This document shows positions 37,860 through 55,281 of a stretch of DNA of 64,000 nucleotides, piece by piece; the stretch's first letter is position 1; every line of letters begins with the position of its first letter. The DNA lies in NCBI RefSeq assembly GCF_905475345.1, contig NC_066587.1, forward strand, positions 8,299,070-8,363,069, in the 5' to 3' direction. The DNA comes from Vespula vulgaris (lineage: Eukaryota > Arthropoda > Insecta > Hymenoptera > Vespidae). The notes beneath the pieces were generated by a model. The model saw nothing but the letters and a program-made list of their open reading frames with translations. It was not told the origin of the DNA and made no database searches. The position numbers and the translations under genes are program-made.

Positions 37860-40800
37860 TTATACACTTGTTTCTTTTTTCATTATAGATAAATGATTCA
37901 CTGAAGCATCTACATATAAATCAGTGGCTACATTTTCTTGTACATTTTCGAAAATTGTGTTCGTTGGTATATTTTCTGTTTCACTTATGGATTCAAAATT
38001 GGTAGTCATCATACATAAATTTTCTGTAGATGCAATATCTGTTAGACAATAAAAATTTGATTCAACATTTTTCGTCAATTCGTATGTACTATTATTTTGT
38101 TCTAAATTTGATAGATGTAATTCTTTAAGTAAATGGAAGTCACATTTTTCATTACAATTGGAAGTATCAACAATATTAACTACATCATTAGAAATTGATG
38201 ATTCTATATTTACTAATGTAAATGCATTATCACTGATAAAACTATTTACTTCAGTCAATGATTGCTCTGATTTATTATTTAATTTTTTGGATTCAGGAAC
38301 TGTATCAAAGAGATCAGAACTATCGATATTTGCTACATTTGTGAAAGATGGTTTAGAATATTCGCAATTTCTAGTTGTGACATCGTTTAATGAACTATGA
38401 TAGTTCTTTTGAAATGGTTTAGTATCATTTAATGGAAGATTATACATGCTCATAGACTGAAATAACCATCTCGTAGTTGGCTTTGTTTGTACTTCTGGAT
38501 CACTATCATTAATTTTGGAATATCTTCCAGTATCTAACATTTCTGCTGTTTCACAGATATCTGGTAAATTTTGATCGCTTCTTTCACTTGTCATTTGGGT
38601 AGTAGAATCTATCTCAGAACTATACTCTAAACTACATTGTTGTGAAACACTCTTTAAGTATTTCTCTTCGTCAGTTTTTATGTCTGCATCAGAGTCATGA
38701 GTAGTTACAGATTTAGAATATAATCTTTGACATGAAGTTCTTCTTGACGAATCCGGTAATGCATTGTTTCTCGTAAATTCTTCTTGCAATGTACAATCAT
38801 TGTTTACCTTTTTTACATTTCGTACAAGATTATCTTGTCCAATAACAAAACGCATTGGAATATTTCTTTCTTCAGAGATACTACCACCACTATCAGAGAG
38901 AATATTCACGTTCTTCGTATCACTAACTGCTTTTAATTCTACATGTATATTTGTATTATTTACTTTAGCACTACTACTTAAAATACTTCGTTCAATATTA
39001 CTTTCCACTTTTACAGCAGGTCGGGGTATAGAAATGCAACTACCACCATCGCTTGTGCCACCACCATCACCTTGTTTTCTAGGACCAAGGTTATTGTGTT
39101 TCGTATGTCGTCGTTGTTTCTTAAAAAATTTCCTTGCCACTCCACTTTGATGTGGATTATAAAACATTTCAACACATGTTGCTCCTTGTTCTGTGTAAGT
39201 AGTTACAGAGTTGTTTGATCTATATTGTTGACGATGCAATACTAATAAATTTACATTGGGCACCTTCTTTGCTGTGATAATTAGAGGATCTTGATTACTT
39301 ACAAGATCTGTAATTTTTGAAGTATTACATGTATGAGATCTGTTCGCTGTTTGTCTTGAAGAGCTCATAGAATTTGTATCAGAAGTCACTTGTGTAGCTT
39401 GGGAATTAGAAAGAGGAGCTACAATATTCTGTACTAATGGTTGTGTTGGAATAACAGGATTTGCATCTGATACGCTTCGAGTTCTACAACAACGATTCTT
39501 TTTTCTTTGAAGCCAACAACGCATTTTCAACCATTGTGATCGGACATCATTACGTGCAATTCCGTAAAATAAAAATATGAATATACCAAGTGAACTAACA
39601 GAAACAGCATAAATAATTGCAAATATAATTTCTACAAAAGGAATATAAGAATTGAAAGGTTTTATAGTCACTGCAGCAGCACTAAACCAAGATATTAAAT
39701 ACAATAGTAAGATTACTGTTTGGCCATTTAATTGTGCGATCTGTGAATGTTCCGGATCTACAACATCTGAGGAAACTGTTTGTGTACTATGTACGCTATT
39801 TCCATCTACTGGACTTATGTTTGGTTCTAATAACTCTAAATCCATATTTTCCGTAGCCTGAGTACTCTCAGATAATTGAGCATTTGTATCTATATTTTGA
39901 AGAGTACATCTAATTAACAAATGAAAGATGATGATATAGACAATTAAAATTCCAGCTGGTATAAATAATGCAGCAAGTGCAGGTCCAGTTGTAAGAAAGC
40001 AATATGAATATCCAGCATATTCGCGTAGATTAATTGCACCAGATATTCCACAGATTATTAAAGCTATACCCCAACCAACCAAATAAAGACCTAATAATGG
40101 TTTAGGTATAGGTTGATCTGGAGGCTCATCATCTGATATAACATCGAGGTCAGATTTTGATAATTTTTTATACATGTTACTGTGAATAAACATAATCAAT
40201 TTTTTATTTTTAAACTATAACAGAATAATAACATTATTCGTACTAAAAAACACTTTAATACAATGTACTCACCTAGCAGATGTTGCCATCCATAACAAAC
40301 AGCTCAGTGATAGATAGTGTAAAACAAGACCAATGCCTTGACAAATTTGGATACTTTCAGTTTGTTGAATACCAATACTATAAATAAATGATAATAATGC
40401 TACTGCAAACCAAGTGTTAATAACGCAATGTTTTACTTTCTTTGGCATATTGATAGAAGAGTAACATACAATATATGTTACTGAAGTAACTAATAAACAT
40501 ATTATTGTAATGAAAGTCCCAACATATATAGCAGGATTTGAATATTTGAATTTGGGTCCGTTGATACTGAAAACATCAATGATAAAATTCTGTATAAAAT
40601 GATAAAATATGTAATAAAATTAATAATTACCTAAAACCATCCTGACTAAGATATGAAACATCTTGTAAAAGTCCATAATATCCTAATTTATTACATTGAA
40701 ATACTATTAAATTATTGAATAAATTTGATAACTGACATCCATCACTAATCCAACCTCCAGATTCATTCAACGTCTCATCCCAAATTACAGGTTTTGGTTT

Positions 40801-43688
40801 TTTACCAATATAATGATGCAAAGGAGCTCTTAGCATAATATAAACTGGCTCAGATAAATTCTTTAATGTTAATCCAACTGAAAATAATGATAACATACAA
40901 ATTACTAATCAAAAAGTACATATTTTTTATATTAAGAATAATTTAAATTCAAGTCAACTTTCTATTTGCTTACTCAATTTGCTGCCAATTACAGATGTTG
41001 AAATATCCATATTGTCAGTATTTACAATTTTAGGAAATAATCTATTATCATTATACATTGAAATCATAAGTTTATGAGATACTATGGCATCTTGTACATT
41101 TTGCAATAATGTTGCTGGTAACTGAATTGAAGCTTCAATTATTTTATCTTTTGTATTGACAGGAATTGTTCTGTTATTTGTTGTACAATGTAGTGATCGT
41201 TTATCTAAATCATTAATTGGATTAATATTAGTATACCAAGTACACATTAATCCAGTGAAACTATCACGTTTAACTCTAAATTCTTCCAATGCCATATTCT
41301 TTTTATGCATTTGTATTGTTGGAGTGAATTCCGTGATTGTTTCTACAGCTTTAATTAATCTTGTACATGATTTGTAATTAATTTCAGCAGTCCTTAATAT
41401 CTCTTTTGGTAAACTTAATAATGCTTCAACAACATCAATAAGCATATTACCCAATTCTTTTTCTTCATCCAGAAAACTTAAATAATTTTCTATTGTCAAG
41501 GTAATAAAATTAATTTCTATAGGATCGGTTAATTTAACACCTTCACCAGTGTAATTTTTAAAACGTTTTGCTGTCTCTAATAAATTGCCTAATGTGAGAG
41601 ACAGATTTACTTTAGAAAATTGTTCCAAAACCTTAGTAGTGTGAGATACAAATGGACACATATCTGTGTTTAAGTCTTCCCAAAATCCAGATGCATTGCA
41701 ATGATATGTTGCTCTCAAAGATACTTGCATTAAATTTGATAAGAGATTACCTTCACAAGGCAATTCTGCTTTCCATCCTACTACTGTTCTAGGCCATGTA
41801 TATATTCCTTTATTATTTCTAGTTACTGAAAGATTTATTTTTAATATTTTATATGTAATATAAATGAAGAAAGTAACATATATTTTATACCTGCTAAAGG
41901 ACAATAACGAGTTTGCTCTGATATAACTATTACACTAATTTCTTTTGATCTATTTCCATTCATAGAGGTTAAAAAACAATTCCATTGTCCATTGTGTTCA
42001 TCCTTTACAGGAACAATACTAAGAGAACTAAATAAAAAGAAATAAGAAGTGTATTATAAATCAGAAATATAACAATTGAGCATAGAATAAAATCTGTGAT
42101 ATATAACATTACCTGTCAACAATACCACTGTCAGAAAGATATCTATTTTCGATTTTAATATTAGGCAAACTACTTTGTGGATCTTTATATATATCAAGAT
42201 CAAAAATTTCAGTGGTTGTATTAGGATACCATAACCAATTCAGTCTTGCATTTTTATCATCTATAATGCTGGGTGCTCTACACTTTAAAGTTATTGAATC
42301 TCCAGCAAAAACTATTTGGTTTTGAATTGGTCGCAATTCAACAGATGGTGATGCCCATTGGCAATGAAAATTTTCTAAAAATCTAAATTTTTTTATAAGC
42401 TGCCCTTTGATATTTGTTGGTGATGCACATTTAGCAGGTGGACTACAACAGTAAATACAAATTAATATTAATATAAAAAACATGGAACACACATTGTAAT
42501 TTATTTAATTTTTATAAAACTTTACCTTAATCTGATAGAGGTATTGTGAAGCCAATAACGAAACCAATACAGTTCACAATCACATTTCCATGGATTGTTG
42601 GATAGATCTCTATATATAATAAAAAATTCTATCAAATTTGGAAATTAAATCTCATTGATATTAAATTATCAGTTTGCAAATGTTTTCTTTTACTTACAAT
42701 TGTTTTAGCAACTTTAGTCTATGAAATGTACCTTCTTTTAAAGTTGTTAGAGTATTTCCACTTAATTTTCTGAAACATTTAATTTTCTAGCAACATACTT
42801 TCTTATAGTAATATACACATGCACCATATGTTTATATAAACGAATTAATCGACGATTGCATACTAAATAGAATTATAAAATATAATTTATAGAATAGTGC
42901 TTAGCAGAAGCAGCATAAGTAAAGTGATATATGAGACAAGAGATGCAAAATTCCACTTACAAGCGATCTAAATTCAGCAAATCATTAAATAAAGATGGCA
43001 TCACCATATTTATTTTATTTCCAGATAAATCACTAGTAAAAAAAAGTAAATAAAATATAAGTCAAAGGAAGCACTCAGGAGGATATTTTCTCACGTATAC
43101 TTAACTTACAGTCTTCTTAGATTAGACAATCGTTTAAAGGCATAGGTATCTATTGTAGAAATTTGATTTTTACTCAAATCCCTAAAAATAAATTTAAAAT
43201 TATCTCTTTAAACCTCTTTAAATAAAATATTAGAAATATCATAATTTAATTATGTTCTCTTACAATCTTTCTAAATTTTCCAAGCCATTAAAACTTTCTT
43301 CATCTATTGAAGAAATTTTATTTTTTGACAAATCTAAACGTTTTAGATTTGTTAAATTCTTAAAAATATTAGCCTCTATACTAAAAATTTCATTCTTACA
43401 TAGATCCCTATAACAAAGTGTTTTAAATAAAATATGTTAAAATACACTTCATAATACTTTATTTTTCTATTAATAATAAAGTAATATTTACAATTGTACT
43501 AATTCTACACTGACTTCATCAATATTGATTTCTTTAATCTCTTGTATATGTCCTTCACACTTAACACGTAATCCTTCTGCTTGTGCACCAATAAGTTTAC
43601 ACATGCATTGTTCTGGACAGGGATGACTTATAATCCCACTTATTTGGACCAAAATTAAAAGAGAAAGGACACCTTTCATGTTTGTCAA
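37860..43688 (-). CDS. adhesion GPCR of the ADGRA (GPR124/125) class
   Basis: Twelve coding exons: 43492-43688, 43264-43407, 43110-43181, 42961-43032, 42698-42769, 42526-42609, 42113-42442, 41891-42027, 40974-41825, 40631-40877, 40273-40566 and 37860-40179. They encode about 1606 aa. In order: signal peptide, Cys-rich LRRNT (CPEQCMC), leucine-rich repeats (several exons of exactly 72 nt, one repeat each), LRRCT (NPWKCDCELYWF), an Ig domain, a hormone-receptor-like domain, a GAIN/GPS region, seven membrane segments, a ~550-residue Ser/Thr/Asn-rich tail, and a C-terminal ETSV, a class I PDZ ligand. This architecture is that of ADGRA receptors, which act in planar polarity and Wnt-type signalling in vertebrates. 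The GPS lacks the HL/T cleavage triad, so autoproteolysis is unlikely. It is longer than human ADGRA3 (~1321 aa) because of the tail. Confidence 0.9.
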
Positions 43689-44528
43689 AAATTAGCCTTT
43701 TTCTGTATAGAAAGACTTTAGATTAATTAATACTTAAAGATAAAATGGATACAAAGATACTTTATGCATAGAAATATACTCTTCGTATTATATCCATTCA
43801 TAATATTCATTAGTATTTTTATAATGAAAATAAAAAAAATGTAAAGTATACATAGGAAACGACAAAATAAAAATTAAGATATTCATATAATTCATAATTA
43901 TTTTCTATATGCTTACAAGAATGCCATTATTCATTCCTAATTATAATAATTCGATAAAACATTAAGAAAAAATAAAATAATATTGAAATAAATAATATAG
44001 AAAAATGTTTTACTTACGGCATTAAGAGCACTTACGGCACTTAGGCCAATAATTCAATCGTGCCTTTTACATTGTGTCCACATTTCTTTCGTACATCATT
44101 TTTAAAATCAATGTTTGTAATTATTATAAAAATACACAAAATGAGCGAACAGTATTTCAATAATCGGAATGAATCCTTCGTACACAAACGTCATGTAGCA
44201 AACTGCTGAACTCAACTGAACTTCAATGTCTTAATCTCTAAACTCATTGGATACCTTCTGAATACACTATTGTATGTGACGTGTGTAACATCCTCATAGC
44301 TGATTGGTTTAATTTAAAACGAAATTTTTGATTATTTTTTAGGGAACTATAATCTTGAATGTTTAACAATATGATATTTAGCAGATATGCAATTGTTGTG
44401 TGCGTGTGCGTATTATGTTCAAAAAAACTGTCGAAGCTAGAAGTGCAGTTGAATCAAGAGAGCTTTTATCGTTTTATGCTTTATGATTTGACTTTTTTCT
44501 AAACAGTATTATATATTTTTTATTTAAG
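43689..44528. promoter_or_regulatory. head-to-head promoter region, ADGRA and TMEM129
   Basis: 840 bp between divergent starts. On the minus strand, the word TGCCGTAAGT occurs twice 18 bp apart (about 44,012-44,040). This looks like two alternative splice donors of a non-coding ADGRA first exon. Nearer TMEM129 lies an inverted CCAAT (ATTGG at 44,303-44,307). TMEM129 starts at 44,529. Confidence 0.4.
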
Positions 44529-46068
44529 ATGTCTACTTACTTTTTTTATACGTTGTTTTATTGTTTAATATCTGGTTGCATTATTTATCCTCCAGTTGAA
44601 TTTGTTTCTACTGGTCTAACAATAAAGACTATATTTGCAAACTGGTTGGGCAGTGAAACTGAATCATTTATAAATTATCATATTAGAAGAAGCGTAATTA
44701 CGTTATTCATTCATTCCTTATTGCCATTTGGTAAACTTAATTTTCCGAACAAATATAAATTTAAATCAATTTTATTTTTTTTGTATTATCGCATCATAAT
44801 GCAATTGTGTAAATTTTGTTTTTAGGCTATATTTTAGGTTTGATATTATTTGGTCATGTTGATGCACAAAAAATACAATTGTTCTATCAAAGTCCACTAT
44901 GGTCAATTCTTATTATTGTTACGATAGCAGGACCAGCATATATTTTATATACAATTTTTAAATGGTCAGAAAACAATTGGAAGATGCATCCAATAGTACA
45001 AAATCTTTCAATTTATTGTGATGATAATACTAATTGGATGTCTGTTGCTTCTGAGATTGATATAGAATATAGAAGGTTGATACAACGATAATTTTTATAT
45101 ATTCATATAAATTTTATATATGGTATAAAATTATGTTACCTATAATAACTGAACTTGTTTCAGAATAGATAAAATTTTAATTGATACAAGTAGTGTAACT
45201 AGAGTTATTGTAACAGATAATTGGATAATTAAAATAACTTCTTATAAGTTATATATTGCACGGCAAAGTGATACTGCTTTAATAGTAAGCAAAAGTGATA
45301 CTCATGCCATGTCTCATACAGCTAGAGGTGAAGTCCAGTTTATTAATATTGAGGTATCATTTATTATTTGTAATATTATTTATTTATTTTTTAAAGTATA
45401 TATCTTTGTTTATCGAATAAAAACAAAAATTATAATGCAGGTGAAACCTACCAGAATAAGAGCAGAAGCGTTTGATATAAGAATAAGTACATTTACTTTC
45501 AAGGATTTGCAAGACAAAGTACAACAACCAATAGTCATTTTACAAGATGTTACTTTTCATAAAACATTATTGGATAGATTTATTGATGTCTTCAAAGAAC
45601 AAGCATTAGAAAATCCTTTTTATGAAACTACACAGGTAATAAATATTTCATAATATATATCAAATATTTAATGATGTATCTTATTTATTATTATATTTTA
45701 TAGGAATTAGAGAATTGTATTGGATGTATGCAAGTACGATCTAATGTAAAATTAAATAAATGTTGTGGAAGTATTACTGAAAGACCAAATTCTGACGAAT
45801 GTACAATTTGTCATTGTCGGCCGATGTGGTGTATTGAATGTATGGCAAAATGGTTAGCTCTTCTATTCAAGTTTTTATTAGAATGCATTTTTTTTTCTAT
45901 GATTATCTGAACTTCTAATTTACAAATATTTGTATTGAATACAGGTTTGCATCAAGACAAGATGAAAATACACCAGAAATATGGTTGTCTTCTAAATGTA
46001 CTTGCCCTGTATGCAGAGCAAAATTTTGTCTTTTAGATGTATGTCCTGTACAAACTGTAAATCAATAA
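44529..46068 (+). CDS. TMEM129, ER-membrane E3 ubiquitin ligase
   Basis: Six exons: 44529-44730, 44826-45075, 45164-45353, 45441-45635, 45704-45852 and 45945-46068. They encode 369 aa (human ~362). Three hydrophobic segments lie in the N-terminal third, then a soluble domain. A C-terminal atypical Cys-rich RING follows (CIGCMQ, then CTICHCRPMWCIECMAKW, then CTCPVCRAKFC). Donors of exons 2 and 5 are the less common GTTGAT and GTTAGC, which makes retention of those introns easy to predict by mistake. In the family the protein works in ER-associated degradation with Derlin-1 in the ER membrane. It is tail-to-tail with RPB2, 0.46 kb apart. Confidence 0.93.
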
Positions 46069-46529
46069 CATATGAAGTACAACTGTATTAATATATATTA
46101 ATATATTAGATCAATTCTATATTCTTTCTATGCAGATATATTTTTAAAAATATTAAATCAAAATTTATAATTTTTTATAAGATAAAAATGTATCTCTTTC
46201 ATAAATAAGAACGTAAATAATAGCAATATATATATGCAATTTTGAATATCCACGTTACCAATTACGAATTAATAGAACTATTTGTGTAATAGTTCATATT
46301 TTAAATGAAGATATTATATGATTTTTTGTTTTTATTTATTCATAATACATTGATAACAATATACAGATTTTTTTCTTTCTCATACACAAATATAATATCA
46401 AATTTTAGATAAAATTTTGTATAACAACGATGTATCTATTGTACTTAACTTTAACTTAGAAATAATTACATAACTAGATATTAACAAATAATACTAAAAT
46501 ACTTAAAAGAATATATGCATTAAATATAT
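46069..46529. other. 3' region between TMEM129 and RPB2 (tail to tail)
   Basis: 461 bp of AT-rich DNA shared by two convergent 3' ends. AATAAA-like signals are present. No gene is seen. Confidence 0.6.
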
Positions 46530-50858
<4,329 letters not shown>

Positions 50859-51945
50859 GTTATTTTTTAAAAAATGTATCAGTGAGTTTGAAGAAAATAC
50901 TAAAAAATAACAAAACGATGAGAAACGAACACCGGATCGTCAACGAACATCACCGAATGACCAAACCGAATCAAATTATATGGTGCGCATAAGTGCATAA
51001 ATATATTATATATTGTAGTATAGAAAAGGTAAATTAAACTATACTAAACAGTATGCCCAATAGATCAATGTAGAAAATTACAAGATCAAAAACTGAGAAC
51101 AAAAATGTCACTAATAAAATATTACTAAAATTTAGTGTGAATCTATTTCTTGAATCAATATGACTATTTATAGTTCTTTAGATGTTTAACCAATCAAATA
51201 TCCTAAATCAGTGGTATGCAATCTATAGAACTAATATATTACATTTCTTAGCTATGTAGGGAAATCTATAAAATTGCTAGTAGTTTGTCTCGTATATCCA
51301 TGCAAAGAAGTTTTGTAATGACTATTCATCTATTTGTTATTTAGCTAAACGTGACGATAATATTTGAATATAAATATAAAATTATATTTTTAATAAATGC
51401 ATTAAACGATCTTAAATCTTACGTTAAATCTACTTGAACTGTTTTGTTGTGTGATAAATTTTAAAGCGTTAAAGATTATTATGCATTGATCATAATGATG
51501 CAACATTAGTGTTTTCTTCATTTTTTTTTTTTTTAGATTAGATAAACGGAGAAATTAAACTTTCTTATTGAGTATTAATCTATCCTAAAATATAAAACTT
51601 ATTTAGTGTTATGAAGTTTTTAAAAGTTCATATGTATGTCATAAAAAATAATTTTTTACATAAATTTTTTATATGTAACATATTTTTACAATGTTACAGT
51701 GATGATAATGATCATAACAACGTATTAAAGTAATTTTTCTCATTGTACGCAATATCAATTTATTAATATTTAATAACATCAACAAAGTATTTTTAAACTA
51801 AAGTATTACAAATCATAAATAAAGATATTAATTTTTTAATATAATCCAATTTGGTAGATCTATAAAAAAAAAGATTAATTTATTGTTAATTACAGTTTTG
51901 TTAAAAATAAATAGTAATGTGTATCATAAATAAATTCGTAGTACT
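50859..51945. promoter_or_regulatory. head-to-head promoter region, RPB2 and the C3orf18-like gene
   Basis: 1.09 kb, AT-rich, with no open frame. A CCAAT box is seen at 51,190-51,194. A poly(T) tract is at 51,523-51,534. Confidence 0.35.
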
Positions 51946-53242
<1,297 letters not shown>

Positions 53243-54849
53243 CAAAATATCAGTTAGTGTTTGACCAAATTTCTTTTATCTTTTATGTATTATGAATATA
53301 GTTCATTGAAATATGCTTGATATAACAGTATTAAATGATATCAAAAAATGAAATGCAGATGTATACAAAAATATTATATAATACAGTTCATAAAATTTAT
53401 AGTTTTTTTAATTAACAACATTTTTCTTGTATCTTCTAAAGCAGCTTTTATAGAAAACAATGTATTAAAGTACAAAAGTATTTTAAACTTTTATCTATTT
53501 TATCATAGTAAAAATACAACGTAAAATTGTCTTTAATTCTAGTGCCTTTAGTTGCCTAAAAAAGCTTTATATTATTTTGAAATCTATTGATTGTTATTAT
53601 CAATTACTCTCACTAACAATATACTGTGATTATTATCTGTTTGTGAATAACATTGTAACCATATATATATAATTCACTCTTCTATTTTTCCTGATGTAAC
53701 AATTATTACATAAATATATCTTCTGTAACATAACAAATTAATATTTATAAAACTTAATGTTTGTTTAACAAATTATATGCATATAGCAATTTTCATACAT
53801 CCAAAATTTTAACGATAATTAAGCATGCAAATCATTACTAAATTTTTGTATTATATGTTTATAATTAAAATACTAATTCTTTACATTATTTAATTTATAA
53901 TTTTCAAGATTAATAGCATGTATGCAAAACAAATCGTATAACTACAATTATTCACAAGAAATATTTTAAATATAAACAATAGGACCTTCTGCAAATCAGA
54001 GTTAGAACATATTTCATTAAACATAAAATAAAAGTCTAATTGAAAACCAAACATTATAAAGAAAATGACACATATAAAATATTACAAGTTTTAAAAATAA
54101 ATGTTATAAATTAACAGAACAATGTAATTACAAATACTTTTAAATATATATTATTCTGCATACAAAGTACTTTACTAGAATGCTTTATCAATAATATTGA
54201 ATTAGAAAGGGAATTAAAAATATCATTAATAAATCTCGTAAGTAAAAATGACTTAAAGATAAAAATAATAAGAGTATTTCATGAATTTATTTACTTTAAT
54301 ACAAATTTGACATTCACACATATGCTTGTTTCAAAAATGCTAATATTCCCTTGTTTGTGTTCTATCTCTTATAATGGTACATCATCTTGTGTTATAGAAT
54401 TATAGCATAAGATATAGAAGTAGAGGAGGTAGTGGAAAAGTGATGCAAGTAAGACCATATAATATACCTTATAAAATACAAAATTTTTAAATGCATCTAG
54501 GAATTTTAAATTAATTTATGAAACATAGATATTTTGATGGAAACTTGGCGCGATTAGAACTTAAATTTTCTTGCAATTAAAGAATAATACATAATACAAA
54601 AAGTATTTTAGTGAACTAAAATTACTTCATATATTTTATAAATTTATGATCACTTCCCCAAATGTGAAATATGCAAATATATAATATCCCAAATAATTCT
54701 CAATATACAAAATCTTTCTTTTTAAGAAATTATTTATCATTCTCACTAAACTCACTTTTTGATATTTGCATAATATAAAAAATAATTTTAACACAAAGAT
54801 TGAATAATTAGCAAAAATGTTTTAGATAAAACAGATGATTTCATATTGT
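53243..54849. other. 3' region between the C3orf18-like and AT-hook genes
   Basis: 1.6 kb of AT-rich DNA between two convergent stops. It probably holds a long 3' UTR for one or both. No convincing open frame, repeat family or RNA gene is seen. Confidence 0.55.
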
Positions 54850-55281
54850 TCAATTTTCCTCCTCTTCTTCTTCCTCTTCTTGTTCATCTTCTTCTTCTCC
54901 AGTACTTTCAGGTTTCTCTTCCACTTTTTTTGGTCTACCACGTCCTCGACCTGAAGGAGTTATGCCTTTTGGTGGACCTTGCTATAAATTAAAAATTATT
55001 GTTTTAATAAATATTTGATTGTTTACTTAAAATAAAGGTTATAATTTATGTTTACATACTTTTTTCTTATGCGAACCTTTCGGTCGACCTCTACCCTTTT
55101 TAACAGGTCCTGGTGGGGCATCATCCTCATTATCAGATTTTGTTGCACGTACTGCATTATATTTTTCTGAAGTTGGTCTTCCTCTCTTTTTTGGTTCTTT
55201 AACAATACTCTTATCTGTTTTCGCTGGCCGACCTCGTTTTTTTTTCTGTTCTTCAACAACAGGTGAATTGTCGTCTGACAT
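54850..55281 (-). CDS. HMGA-like AT-hook protein
   Basis: Two exons: 55060-55281 and 54850-54981. They encode 117 aa. Four AT-hook cores are visible (KKRGRPAK, KKRGRPTS, KGRGRPKG and GRGRGRPKK), separated by short acidic or basic linkers. The tail ends in an almost unbroken run of Glu (EEEDEQ then EEEEEEEN), as in HMGI/Y proteins. Such proteins bind the minor groove of AT-rich DNA in the nucleus and shape promoters. If the 78-bp intron is retained, the frame ends after VCKHKL, which removes the fourth hook and acidic tail and could be a shorter isoform. The match is to a short motif family, so orthology to a named gene is not claimed. Confidence 0.85.
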
